31,947 bases of DNA from Clostridium sp. CAG:568 (GTDB lineage: Bacteria > Bacillota_I > Bacilli_A > RFN20 > CAG-288): contig FR878760.1 in the NCBI GenBank assembly GCA_000434395.1, forward strand, positions 1 to 31,947, in the 5' to 3' direction. Position 1 is the first letter of the stretch. Each line of letters starts with the position of its first letter. Of the stretch, positions 8,462 through 16,989 are shown one piece after another. Both the position numbers and the translations under genes were made by a program. The notes beneath the pieces were generated by a model, which saw only the letters and a list, made by a program, of their open reading frames with translations, was not told the origin of the DNA and searched no databases.

Positions 8462-8911
8462 TCACCAAACATCGTATCCGTTTTTTCTAAGGTACCTTTC
8501 TAAGATGACACAAGCAGCTACTTGATCAATTTTAGGCTTTTGTTTTTTATGGGACAAATTCTCGTCATGCATCAAGGAAGCAGCTTCCAAAGTCGAATAT
8601 TGTTCATCCTGAAGAACAATATCGATTTTGAGATTAGCTTCGCTTAATCTTTTCTCTAATTCAGCTTTAAAACCCAGTACAGTCTCTGTCATAGGGGATG
8701 GATCACCAGAAGGAAAGCATGGTCTTCCCAATACTACCAATCCGATAAAGTTATCTCTTATGTATTGAATTACCCTAGGATAACAATCATCGAACTTACC
8801 ATTAGGAAAATGCATGTTTTCCAAGGGACTTGCCATATGGCCGGAACGACTTATGGCTATGCCCAAGGTACACATCCCTAGGTCAAGCCCCAAAATAGGC
8901 TTAAATCCCAC
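8462..8911 (-). CDS. ruvX: Holliday junction resolvase-like nuclease RuvX/YqgF
   Basis: 149-residue RNase H-fold protein. The first acidic strand is ILGLDLGMCTLGIAIS (Asp at 10), the second is LVVLGRPCFPSG, then VLQDEQYSTLEA carries the next acidic pair, and the C-terminus KPKIDQVAACVILERYL carries the last conserved Asp. The family (RuvX, YqgF, YrrK) processes pre-16S rRNA or branched DNA and is essential in many bacteria. The start is GTG, sharing its first G with the alaS stop (TAGTG), so it is translationally coupled to alaS. The order alaS-ruvX-DUF1292 is a common Bacillota arrangement. Confidence 0.9.
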   Translation of the reverse strand: MGFKPILGLDLGMCTLGIAISRSGHMASPLENMHFPNGKFDDCYPRVIQYIRDNFIGLVVLGRPCFPSGDPSPMTETVLGFKAELEKRLSEANLKIDIVLQDEQYSTLEAASLMHDENLSHKKQKPKIDQVAACVILERYLRKNGYDVW

Positions 8912-11535
8912 TACTTGATCAATCCTTCAATCAAGGAAGAAACTTGATTGAATTTCTCCATCGATTTTCCACTTCCGAAGGCGATGTCAGGACGTCCACC
9001 TCCTCTTCCATCCAACAAGGCAGAAGCTTTCTTCATGATATCTCCTGCTTTTAGTCCGCTCTTCAAAGCTTCACTTCCAACACCTACTCCCAAATCGATT
9101 CTATCCTTTGAGACAGAGGCGATGAAAGCTACTCCGTTCTTGTGCTCATTGACAAGAGATGAAATCAAGCTATTCAATTGGGCATGATCCATATCGTTCT
9201 CTTTAACTACCAAGACAGATACACCATTGACCTCTTTGAATTTACTCTCAAGTGCTTCCTTTTCGATAGAAGCAACCTTTTCCTTCAAATCCTTAACATC
9301 CTTCTTGAGTTGATCGTTATTTGCCAATAAGCTCTTGATCTTAGGAGTGACATCCTTCTCACCAGTCAAGCCGAGATTCTCAACTAATCCCTTGATATTC
9401 TTTTGATATCCTTTGAGGTAGTCATAGGCATCTTTACCAGTAACAGCAACAATTCTACGGACACCAGAAGAAATAGCCTGTTCGGAAACAATAGCAAAGA
9501 CATTTATATCTTCAGTATTAGATACATGGGTTCCACCACAGAACTCTTCTGCATCTCCCATCTTGACGACTCTAACTGTAGCGCCATACTTAGAAGCAAA
9601 TTGGTGATAGGCAGGAAGCTTCATAGCTTCTTCCTTGTCCATATAATTGACTTCACAAGGAGTCTTGGACTCGATTCTGTTGTTTACATCTTCTTCAATC
9701 AAATCGAGCTCGTCTTGAGTCAATTTTCTATCCCAAGCAAAATCCAAACGGCAGATATGAGGTCCGACCAAAGATCCTTCCTGAGGAACTTGAGCAGTAT
9801 TGTGATTTAAGACATCAGACAAAGCTTGATGGAGCAAGTGACATGCTGAGTGATTCTTTCTCGTCAATGAACGAGTAGCAAAATCAGGTTTTAATGTAAA
9901 TGTATCTCCGACTTTAATAGATCCAAACAAAACTTTGACAAACGCTAAGTTTTGCTTATTAGGAGCATGCTGACAATCAGTGACTTCAGCTTCTGTAGAA
10001 TCATTCACTATGCTTCCAGTATCAGCCACTTGACCACCTTGTTCTGCATAGAAGTTAGTAGTATCGAAAGCTACAGCACCTTCATCGGTGATTTCATCTA
10101 CTTTAACACCATTCTTGAATGTTCCGATTACTTTAGCTTCAATCACCTTGTCATCATAAATGAAAGTAGAAGGAGTATTGAATTCCATCAAATCCTTGAA
10201 TTGAGAACCATAAGTGACAATTCCTTGAGCAGCACGAGCTTGTCTAGCTCTTTCTTTTTGTTCAGCCAAGAGTTTCTCATATCCTTTTTCATCTACTTTC
10301 TTGCCTTTATCTGCTACGATTTCCTTTGTCAATTCAAATGGGAATCCGTAAGTATCAGAAAGCTTGAATGCATCTTCAGCAGAAAGAGTGTCAGTATCCT
10401 TGGATAGATACTCGCCTAAGAGTTTTTCACCAATCTTCAAAGTAGAGGCAAATCTCTCCTCTTCAGCCAAGATCATCTTTGTGACCTTCTCTTCTTTCTC
10501 CTTAAGGTAAGGGTAGAAATGATCATTTGTTTTTACTACAAACGGAACAAGTTTTGCTATAAATCCAGAAGGAAGTCCTAAAGATTTAGCAAATCTCTCT
10601 GCTCTTCTCAAGATTCTACGAAGAACGTATCCTCTGCCTTCGTTAGAGAATAGACAGCCATCAGCCAAGGCGAAGACCAAACATCTAGTGTGGTCTGCCA
10701 CAACTCTATAAGCCATCTTGTATTTGCCTTCATAAGGCTTTCCTGATTCCTTCATGATTTCATCGATAATAGGCTTGAATGTATCGATTTCAAAATTGGA
10801 TTCAGTCTTTTGCATAATACATGCAAAACGTTCCAATGAAGCACCAGTATCAATGTTCTTATGTGGAAGTTCAGGGTAATCTTCACGTTTCATTCCAGGC
10901 TTGGAATTGAATTGAGAGAAGACTATGTTCCAAAGCTCAATATAACGATCGTTTTCAATATCATCTTTCAATAACTTGATTCCGACATGTTCGGGGTCAT
11001 ATTCCTCTCCACGATCGAAGTTGATCTCAGTATCAGGTCCACAAGGTCCTTCACCGATTTCCCAAAAGTTATCTTCTGAAGGAATCATGTGATCAGGATC
11101 CATACCACACTTTATCCAAAGATCTCTAGTTGCGATATCATCAGGATAATATGTGATATAAAGTTTTTCTTTAGGAAAACCAAACCACTTCTCACTAGTC
11201 AATAACTCAAAAGCCCAAGGAATAACCTCATCTCTGAAATAATCACCAATAGAAAAGTTTCCGAGCATCTCAAAGAATGTGTGGTGACGATCTGTACGTC
11301 CGACATTTTCGATATCGTTAGTACGGATACATTTCTGAGCGTTGGTCAATCTTCTGTAAGGTGGTGTGACACGTCCATCAAAATACTTTTTCAATGCAGC
11401 AACACCAGCATTGATAAACAACAATGAAGGATCGTTGTCAGGAATCAACGAAGCTGATTGTTCTATATGGCATCCGTGTTCGTTGAAGAACTTGAGCCAC
11501 ATATCACGAATTTCATCCAAAGTCATGTACTTCAT
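8911..11535 (-). CDS. alaS: Alanyl-tRNA synthetase
   Basis: 874 residues, almost the usual full length. It charges tRNA-Ala with alanine and has an editing domain that removes Ser or Gly. Class II motifs are visible near the N-terminus (HHTFFEMLGNFSIGDYF; CGPDTEI; GYVLRRILRRAERF). The editing site supplies its zinc ligands in HSACHLLHQAL and EFCGGTHVSNT. A C-terminal coiled coil (KDVKDLKEKVASIEKEALE) and the C-Ala domain rich in Gly (GRGGGRPD) complete it. It is the first gene of the operon with ruvX and DUF1292. The ATG at 11535 has only a distant GAGGAG (about 16 bases away), so initiation looks weak. No T-box motif is seen upstream. Confidence 0.97.
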   Translation of the reverse strand: MKYMTLDEIRDMWLKFFNEHGCHIEQSASLIPDNDPSLLFINAGVAALKKYFDGRVTPPYRRLTNAQKCIRTNDIENVGRTDRHHTFFEMLGNFSIGDYFRDEVIPWAFELLTSEKWFGFPKEKLYITYYPDDIATRDLWIKCGMDPDHMIPSEDNFWEIGEGPCGPDTEINFDRGEEYDPEHVGIKLLKDDIENDRYIELWNIVFSQFNSKPGMKREDYPELPHKNIDTGASLERFACIMQKTESNFEIDTFKPIIDEIMKESGKPYEGKYKMAYRVVADHTRCLVFALADGCLFSNEGRGYVLRRILRRAERFAKSLGLPSGFIAKLVPFVVKTNDHFYPYLKEKEEKVTKMILAEEERFASTLKIGEKLLGEYLSKDTDTLSAEDAFKLSDTYGFPFELTKEIVADKGKKVDEKGYEKLLAEQKERARQARAAQGIVTYGSQFKDLMEFNTPSTFIYDDKVIEAKVIGTFKNGVKVDEITDEGAVAFDTTNFYAEQGGQVADTGSIVNDSTEAEVTDCQHAPNKQNLAFVKVLFGSIKVGDTFTLKPDFATRSLTRKNHSACHLLHQALSDVLNHNTAQVPQEGSLVGPHICRLDFAWDRKLTQDELDLIEEDVNNRIESKTPCEVNYMDKEEAMKLPAYHQFASKYGATVRVVKMGDAEEFCGGTHVSNTEDINVFAIVSEQAISSGVRRIVAVTGKDAYDYLKGYQKNIKGLVENLGLTGEKDVTPKIKSLLANNDQLKKDVKDLKEKVASIEKEALESKFKEVNGVSVLVVKENDMDHAQLNSLISSLVNEHKNGVAFIASVSKDRIDLGVGVGSEALKSGLKAGDIMKKASALLDGRGGGRPDIAFGSGKSMEKFNQVSSLIEGLIK

Positions 11536-11886
11536 AACTATATTTTTCTCACTCCTCGATAAAAGATACCTTTACTACCTCAGTAAAGCTTAGATATTAT
11601 AAATACTTATATAATAAATAAGTTAAGTATATTTTTTATTTTAGTTGTAAGTGCTTAAAAAGAGACATTTTTTAGTAAAAAATACAAACCATTTAATAGT
11701 TTATAAAAAAGAAAAAACGGACTTTTTAATTGCACCATTAAAATAGTCCGTTTTTCATACTGACAATTTATTATATTAAGATTCCAATCACTAAACAAAC
11801 ATAATTTAAGAAATGAGCTTCGATTCGATTGTTAGAGATAACCTTTTAACAACTGATTCGAACCAAACCTAACTGCAGAACATATT
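11536..11886. other. Intergenic region between uraA and alaS
   Basis: 351 bases with no convincing gene. It holds a terminator at 11712-11756, a small hairpin CTTTACT/AGTAAAG (11570-11588) about 35 bases ahead of alaS that could sit in its leader, and an imperfect inverted repeat (11820-11866, TTCGA.../...TTCGAA) just behind the uraA stop. The alaS promoter should lie between 11590 and 11700, but this is so AT-rich that no single -10 stands out. Confidence 0.5.
11712..11756. terminator. Intrinsic terminator between uraA and alaS
   Basis: Long stem: AAAAAACGGACT (11713-11724) with AGTCCGTTTTT (11745-11755), and further pairing of TTTTTAAT with ATTAAAA around the loop TGCACC. On the minus strand it ends in TTTTTTC and closes uraA transcription about 130 bases beyond the stop. 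Confidence 0.75.
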
Positions 11887-13365
11887 TTACTCAATCTCTT
11901 TCTTAGCCGGTTTCTTATCCCTCAATATTAGATTCATTATTATTCCAAGTATCATACTTGCAGCTACTGATGTAATAGTGATCATAGGATTGTTTGGATC
12001 TCCAAATTTAAATGCTAATCCACCTATTCCCGCTACTAATATTGTGCTAGCGACAAATATATTTTTTGTATTTGAGAAATCAATCTTTTCATTTATTAAC
12101 ATCTTGATACCACTAGATGCTATGAATCCATATAAAACCATGGATACTCCACCCATGACGCAGCTTGGGATTGTCATAGTGAAAGACATCAACGGAGAGA
12201 AGAAAGCCAAAATAATAGAGAAGAAACAAGATAATAGAATAACTTTCGTAGAAGCTATCTTTGTAACACCTACAACAGCCACATTCTCACCATATGTCGT
12301 ATTAGCAGCACCACAGATAAGTCCACTTAAGCTAGTAGCGATTCCATCTCCAATCAACGTTCTAGATAAACCAGGATCAGTCAACAAATCTCTTTGCAAG
12401 ATTCCAGACATATTCTTATGGTCTCCGATGTGTTCACATATAGTAACTAAACTTACAGGTATGAACAACAAAGCTGCTTTTCCAACATCAGCACCAGTTA
12501 AAGGAACTGAGGACTCATTCATCGTGAATAAGAATGAAGGCAAATCAAAGAATGATTTGAATGTAACAGGACTAAAGTTTTCTACCAAAGGAGAGAAATC
12601 AACAATATGGAAGTATTCATTCCCACAGCCATAGAATCCAATGGCAGTGAAGATGACTGCACTTATATATCCTGCAAGTATACCCAACACAAACGGAATG
12701 AGGCTTATCATCTTTTTGCCATAGAAAGAACATATGGCTGTCACTATCAAGGCAATCAAACCACAAAGTATTTCTACTAAGTTATAATCAGAAGCAGAAG
12801 AACTGGTTCCAGTCAAATTTGAAACAGCACTTACAGCTAAAGATAATCCTATTACCATAATGACTGGTCCGACAACAATCGGTGGAAGAAGTTTGTTCAA
12901 CCAAGAGACACCAAACAATTTTATAAATAGAGCAACTAAACAATACACCACTCCAACCATTGCCATTCCAATAGGTAAAATCCAAAGGTTTGGCAACATT
13001 CCAACTTTTGTGCCATCTATGATAACTTCTTGACTAGATAAAGCGATAGCAGCAGTCATCGGAGCAATATAAGCAAAGGACGAAGCTAAGAACATCGGGG
13101 ATTTGAATCTAGTCATGATCAGATAGAAAATAGTTCCAACACCAGCAGCGACCAAAGTAGGTGCAATCATCAAAGAAGCTATACTTTGACCATCTTTAGT
13201 TACATATCCGGCAAAAACTAACATAGGAACAGTAACACAAGCAACGAACATCGCCAAGACATGCTGAATAGCTAGAATAATCCATGTTCCAGCTTTCTTA
13301 GGATTCTGATCGACATCTAAAATCAATCCGTTAGAATTGACTCTTTCTTCTTTCTTCTCTTCCAT
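11887..13365 (-). CDS. uraA: Uracil permease (NCS2 family)
   Basis: 492-residue nucleobase transporter, longer than the usual 430 because of an extracellular insertion (about 245-290) and a short N-terminal extension. NCS2 marks: AIQHVLAMF in helix 1 (32-40), ICEHIGDH with the substrate-binding Glu at 311, and NTTYGEN (355-361) in the second half. The EHIG form of the first motif is typical of uracil rather than xanthine or urate carriers. It imports uracil with protons. AAAGGA lies eight bases ahead of ATG 13365. A perfect hairpin with T-run lies in the short leader, which suggests attenuation control. No pyr genes are nearby. Confidence 0.88.
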   Translation of the reverse strand: MEEKKEERVNSNGLILDVDQNPKKAGTWIILAIQHVLAMFVACVTVPMLVFAGYVTKDGQSIASLMIAPTLVAAGVGTIFYLIMTRFKSPMFLASSFAYIAPMTAAIALSSQEVIIDGTKVGMLPNLWILPIGMAMVGVVYCLVALFIKLFGVSWLNKLLPPIVVGPVIMVIGLSLAVSAVSNLTGTSSSASDYNLVEILCGLIALIVTAICSFYGKKMISLIPFVLGILAGYISAVIFTAIGFYGCGNEYFHIVDFSPLVENFSPVTFKSFFDLPSFLFTMNESSVPLTGADVGKAALLFIPVSLVTICEHIGDHKNMSGILQRDLLTDPGLSRTLIGDGIATSLSGLICGAANTTYGENVAVVGVTKIASTKVILLSCFFSIILAFFSPLMSFTMTIPSCVMGGVSMVLYGFIASSGIKMLINEKIDFSNTKNIFVASTILVAGIGGLAFKFGDPNNPMITITSVAASMILGIIMNLILRDKKPAKKEIE

Positions 13366-13394
13366 AAGTTTTTTCCTTTCTAAAGCAAAAATAA

Positions 13395-13414
13395 AAGAGG
13401 CCTTAAGGCCTCTT
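13395..13414 (-). terminator. Terminator/attenuator hairpin in the uraA leader
   Basis: Perfect 20-base palindrome (AAGAGGCCTT repeated as its complement), followed on the minus strand by TTTTATTTTTG, and ending about 30 bases ahead of the uraA ATG. It is 137 bases beyond the DUF1538 stop. It may simply end that gene's transcript, or may act as an attenuator for uraA. Confidence 0.75.
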
Positions 13415-13424
13415 GAACACCAAA

Positions 13425-13530
13425 CAATTGGAAATAGAAATACTACCCTTGCAAAAACTTCTCAATCTAGTTTTTCTGTTTCTAGTTATTTCCATATATT
13501 TTCGCTTTGAAATGAAATATACAGTAAAAT
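13425..13530 (-). promoter_or_regulatory. Possible structured leader ahead of uraA
   Basis: On the minus strand a TGGAAATA (from 13494) can pair with TATTTCCA (ending 13429), enclosing about 50 bases, directly upstream of the terminator palindrome. A second helix TATATTTC/GAAAATATA lies just before it. A candidate promoter TTTACT-17-TATATT lies upstream of these. I see no match to the purine or PreQ1 riboswitch cores or to a PyrR site, so any ligand is unknown. Confidence 0.3.
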
Positions 13531-13551
13531 GCTAGAAAAGTAAAATAGTTT

Positions 13552-15219
13552 TTAAATAGAATCAGCTGATGATGGTAAATGTATGACTTGTGAATCATCA
13601 GGCGTAAAGATTGCCTTGTAAGAACGACGAACTTTGATATAAGTCTTTATGTTTCCGTATAATCCCAATAATTGAATAGAAACCAAACTGATCATTGCAA
13701 CCAATCCTATAACACCAAATCCGGATTTCATCTGAAGTTCTTTGTCATAAGGGTATAACGCTGATGACATTCCTGTACACAAAGGAAGCAGGAATGCACT
13801 AGACATCGTACCAGAAGCTACACCAGCACTATCGAATGATAGGGCAAAGAACAAATCAGGAACAAAGAAACTTATGGCAAATGAGACTAATAACAATGCG
13901 ACAATTATCACTGTATAGTCTATTTCATTTATATACTTAACTCTTGTCACTGCTAAGATACAAACAACCATCAAAGCGGCACACATGGCGAAGAACAAAT
14001 CTTTACTTCTTATAGATCCACGAGAAACATCTTCTACTTGCTTAGCCAAGACGTGAACTGAGGGTTCTGCAAGAATTATGACCAAACCTAAAAGGCCCAT
14101 AATTACTAAAACAATCGCAAAATTAGCACCATCATATCCATTTGATCCAAAAGCTAATCCCATCTTCCAAGCCAATGGATAGAAACTTGAGTTGACACCC
14201 ATCAAGAACAAAGACAATCCGACAAATGTATATAAGAATCCGATGAATATTTGAATCAATTCTTTCTTCTTCATATGCAAGAAGCACAAATCATAAATAA
14301 TAAAGAAAGCTAATAACGGAACAAGAGAAAACAATGTATCTTGCATAGCATCTAACAGATTAGAGCCATACAAACCACCTAATCCATTATAGCCTTGCTC
14401 AGTTAGCAAGGTATATGGAGTTGGAATATCGATTGAAAAATTGATATTTTCAGAGAACATACACATGATAGGAACGGTGATCAATGGTCCTAATGAAGCT
14501 AATCCAGACACACCGAATGAATCGTTTTCAGCATCCTTGCTACCTTTAACTTGAGCTACTGCTATACCAAATGCAACGATAAACGGGGCCGAAATACTAC
14601 CGGTTGTAGTACCAGCACCATCGAATATTATTGGCATGAATTTGTCTTTGTCGATCAATAAGGCTAATGCAAATACAATAAACTCTAATCCGACAATGCA
14701 GAACTTATAACTCCATTGTTTTAAAATACGAATCAAAGCAAAAGCTAGTAATAAACCGACACCTATAGATACGACAGCAACCATTACCCATTTATGATTT
14801 TCACCCATCAATTGGGCTGAAAATACTGATAGGTCTGGTTCAGCCAGAGTGACTAATGTACCCATCAGCAAAGCGACAACACCTAATAAAATCAAAGATC
14901 TTTTCTTAGTTATATTTTCACCGATTGCAGTACCGATTCTGGACATTGCTTGGTCAGCACCCATTCCAAACAAAGAACTACCCAATACGAGTGGAATGAA
15001 TGAAATCAAAAGACACAATGTAAACGGTCCGAACACACTGCTAGCATAGTTGTTAGCATAATAATTCGGAGTAAATATATTTTCAAATTGTACAGATCCT
15101 TCGATAGGCTTTGAATCAAACAAAAACAAGCCAGAGATATCGATAAGAAGTAATACTAAATAAATAGGTCCTATGGAGAATATACCTTCCTTTATTCTCC
15201 CCCATAATTCTTTTGCCAT
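13552..15219 (-). CDS. DUF1538 family membrane protein (possible cation/proton antiporter)
   Basis: 555-residue protein with roughly a dozen membrane helices arranged as two related halves. Each half carries the DUF1538 signatures: first TLVTLAEPDLSVFSAQL and FDGAGTTTGSISAPFI, then LVIILAEPSVHVLAKQV and FDSAGVASGTMSSAFL, followed by a DSFG or SGFG segment and GLASLGPL / GLVAMISL. The internal repeat implies an inverted or tandem duplicated fold, as in many secondary transporters. DUF1538 proteins (UmpAB) have been reported as Na+/H+ antiporters in Halomonas; whether that holds here is inference. The ATG at 15219 is chosen because GGAGG sits five bases upstream; an earlier ATG at 15240 lacks one. 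It is probably transcribed alone. Confidence 0.8.
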   Translation of the reverse strand: MAKELWGRIKEGIFSIGPIYLVLLLIDISGLFLFDSKPIEGSVQFENIFTPNYYANNYASSVFGPFTLCLLISFIPLVLGSSLFGMGADQAMSRIGTAIGENITKKRSLILLGVVALLMGTLVTLAEPDLSVFSAQLMGENHKWVMVAVVSIGVGLLLAFALIRILKQWSYKFCIVGLEFIVFALALLIDKDKFMPIIFDGAGTTTGSISAPFIVAFGIAVAQVKGSKDAENDSFGVSGLASLGPLITVPIMCMFSENINFSIDIPTPYTLLTEQGYNGLGGLYGSNLLDAMQDTLFSLVPLLAFFIIYDLCFLHMKKKELIQIFIGFLYTFVGLSLFLMGVNSSFYPLAWKMGLAFGSNGYDGANFAIVLVIMGLLGLVIILAEPSVHVLAKQVEDVSRGSIRSKDLFFAMCAALMVVCILAVTRVKYINEIDYTVIIVALLLVSFAISFFVPDLFFALSFDSAGVASGTMSSAFLLPLCTGMSSALYPYDKELQMKSGFGVIGLVAMISLVSIQLLGLYGNIKTYIKVRRSYKAIFTPDDSQVIHLPSSADSI

Positions 15220-15401
15220 ATCCACCTCCGAATTCTTCATTATTTTACTTAAGAAAAATGCAATTTATCCCTACATTTTTAAATAGACAAAAGGAATAAA
15301 CATAAAACCTAAAAATACACTATAAAAGGTAGAATAATCTGAGTTTCGGATTTATCTTCAGTAATAAAAAATACTTCTTTTGAATTTGATAGAAAAGAAA
15401 A

Positions 15402-15421
15402 AACTCAGCCTTAGCTGAGTT
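15402..15421 (-). terminator. Intrinsic terminator downstream of acpP
   Basis: Stem AACTCAGC (15402-15409), loop CTTA, GCTGAGTT (15414-15421). On the minus strand it is followed by TTTTCTTTTC. The stem sequence is nearly the same as the terminator at 4352-4382. Confidence 0.8.
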
Positions 15422-15442
15422 AAAACGAAGTAGAACTAGAAA

Positions 15443-15682
15443 TTATTGATTATTCAACTTTGATTCAATAGATTTCTCAAAATCTTGAATTGTTGAAATT
15501 TGAGCCATTTCATCTTCATTGAAAGAGATATGGAATATATCTTCTACTTGAATCATGATATCAGCCTTATCCAATGAATCCAATCCCAAATCAGAGAGAT
15601 CAGTTTCCGGCTTCAATTCACCGACCTTGGTCTTTTCGCTGACCAACTCAGTCAACTTTGCATAAATGTCATTTTCAGTCAT
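15443..15682 (-). CDS. acpP: Acyl carrier protein
   Basis: 79-residue acidic helical protein, the normal ACP size. It carries growing acyl chains on a phosphopantetheine arm in fatty acid synthesis. The attachment serine is S36 in GLDSLD, with the usual helix II continuing ADIMIQVEDIF. The acidic recognition residues around it are kept. It is monocistronic here, not next to fab genes: a terminator follows it and its own promoter precedes it, directly behind the thiI stop. It probably also feeds the acyltransferase steps of lipid synthesis. Confidence 0.95.
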   Translation of the reverse strand: MTENDIYAKLTELVSEKTKVGELKPETDLSDLGLDSLDKADIMIQVEDIFHISFNEDEMAQISTIQDFEKSIESKLNNQ

Positions 15683-15726
15683 TTTTTTATATCCTTTACT
15701 TATTCATTAACTACTTAACTTTTGTA

Positions 15727-15755
15727 ATTATATCACAATGATTTTAAAATCAAAA
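15727..15755 (-). promoter_or_regulatory. acpP promoter with palindrome
   Basis: Minus-strand extended -10 TGATATAAT (TATAAT at 15732-15727). A weak -35 TTTTGA lies 17 bases upstream. The 14-base perfect palindrome TGATTTTAAAATCA (15739-15752) overlaps the spacer and -35 and is a candidate operator. Confidence 0.5.
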
Positions 15756-15757
15756 AA

Positions 15758-16978
15758 CTAGAGAAGATTAGAATCATCCTCATCTTCATCAGTTATATAA
15801 ATCTTTTGAACATTTCTAGCACATTCTTCCACCATAGGCTTCCAATCGAAAGAGTTTTCGATTTCTTCAATCTTATCTGGATGAGGACAAGTCGTAGGAT
15901 TCTTTACGTCAAATATAGTGCAACAATCTTCATAAGGTCTAACTGAAATATCGAATGTATTAATCTTTTGAGCTATATCTATAATATCGATTTTATCAAT
16001 AGCGACCAAAGGTCTGATGATAGGCATTGGAGTTGCAGGATCTATAGCTACAAAAGATTTCAAAGTTTGACTAGCGACTTGTCCAAAAGACTCACCGGTA
16101 GATAGAACAATATCGTTATTATTCCATGCAACTTTTGTAGCTATTCTTAGCATCATTCTTCTCATGATCGTAATTGCATAGGAAGTTCCAGCAGCCTTAT
16201 AGATTTCTTCTTGCAAGTGAGTGAAAGGAACTATCATCAATTTTATAGACGGCTGATAATCGGTAAGGACATGAAGAAGATCTTTAATTTTTTCAATTAC
16301 TTTTTCAGATGTATAAGGAGGAGCTGCAAAGTGAATACATTCAACTTTAGCACCTCTTCTCATCATCATGAATGTTGCTACTGGTGAATCGATTCCGCCA
16401 CTGAGCAATTGAAGAGTCTTTCCTGCGATTCCAACAGGATAACCACCAAGTCCTTTTTCCTTAGGTCCATAAACATATGCCAATTCTTGACGTATCATGA
16501 TGTGAATCAATAACTCAGGAGAATGAACATCGACCTTAATAGAGGGAATGTTGTCTAAGACATAGTCTCCTACCTCACGACAAATTTCATCAGAGTGATA
16601 AGGGAATGTCTTATCAGCTCTTTTCACTGTAACCTTAAAAGTCTTAGCATTAGAAGATTTAGCTAATTCCAATGAATACTTCTTAAATTCATCTAAGTCC
16701 TTTTCAATTCCCATAGCCAAAGAGAAATTTAAGATTCCAGGTACTTGCTTCAAACCTTTAGCCACATCTTCATAAGGCGTGCCATTCAAAATTATATAGA
16801 TATGATCTTTTTTTATCTCATATTGAAGCTTGTCAAACTTCTTCAATTTAGCCTTGATATTAACACCAAGCTTTTTGATGAAATCAAAGATGTTTTTTCC
16901 CTTCGTAGATAATTCGCCAAAGAAAATAATAACCATGTCTTTAGCTGAGTCTCTGATATTTAATATTTCATTTTCCAT
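15758..16978 (-). CDS. thiI: tRNA 4-thiouridine synthetase ThiI
   Basis: 406-residue cytoplasmic enzyme that activates uridine-8 of tRNA with ATP and inserts sulfur; in some bacteria it also serves thiamin thiazole synthesis. An N-terminal ferredoxin-like region and THUMP domain (about 60-166) are followed by the PP-loop domain with SGGIDSP at 193-199. The C-terminal rhodanese domain of the E. coli enzyme is absent, as in Bacillus. There the sulfur is handed over by a dedicated cysteine desulfurase (NifZ), and such a gene lies just 11 bases upstream. GAGGTG lies seven bases before the ATG. Confidence 0.94.
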   Translation of the reverse strand: MENEILNIRDSAKDMVIIFFGELSTKGKNIFDFIKKLGVNIKAKLKKFDKLQYEIKKDHIYIILNGTPYEDVAKGLKQVPGILNFSLAMGIEKDLDEFKKYSLELAKSSNAKTFKVTVKRADKTFPYHSDEICREVGDYVLDNIPSIKVDVHSPELLIHIMIRQELAYVYGPKEKGLGGYPVGIAGKTLQLLSGGIDSPVATFMMMRRGAKVECIHFAAPPYTSEKVIEKIKDLLHVLTDYQPSIKLMIVPFTHLQEEIYKAAGTSYAITIMRRMMLRIATKVAWNNNDIVLSTGESFGQVASQTLKSFVAIDPATPMPIIRPLVAIDKIDIIDIAQKINTFDISVRPYEDCCTIFDVKNPTTCPHPDKIEEIENSFDWKPMVEECARNVQKIYITDEDEDDSNLL

Positions 16979-16989
16979 ATTTATTCACC

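Noticed and set aside
9403..10407. Two plus-strand open frames of 135 and 151 codons
   Set aside because: Both mirror alaS coding sequence on the other strand.
11820..11866. tRNA-like GGTTCGAATC on the minus strand behind uraA
   Set aside because: The flanking bases do not form a T-arm stem, and no acceptor, D or anticodon arm can be drawn.
11536..11886. Possible T-box leader of alaS
   Set aside because: No AGGGTGGNACCGCG-type T-box sequence occurs on the minus strand here; the small hairpin at 11570-11588 is not enough.
11978..12634. 218-codon plus-strand open frame
   Set aside because: It lies wholly opposite uraA, whose motifs are unmistakable, and it has no ribosome site or recognisable domain.
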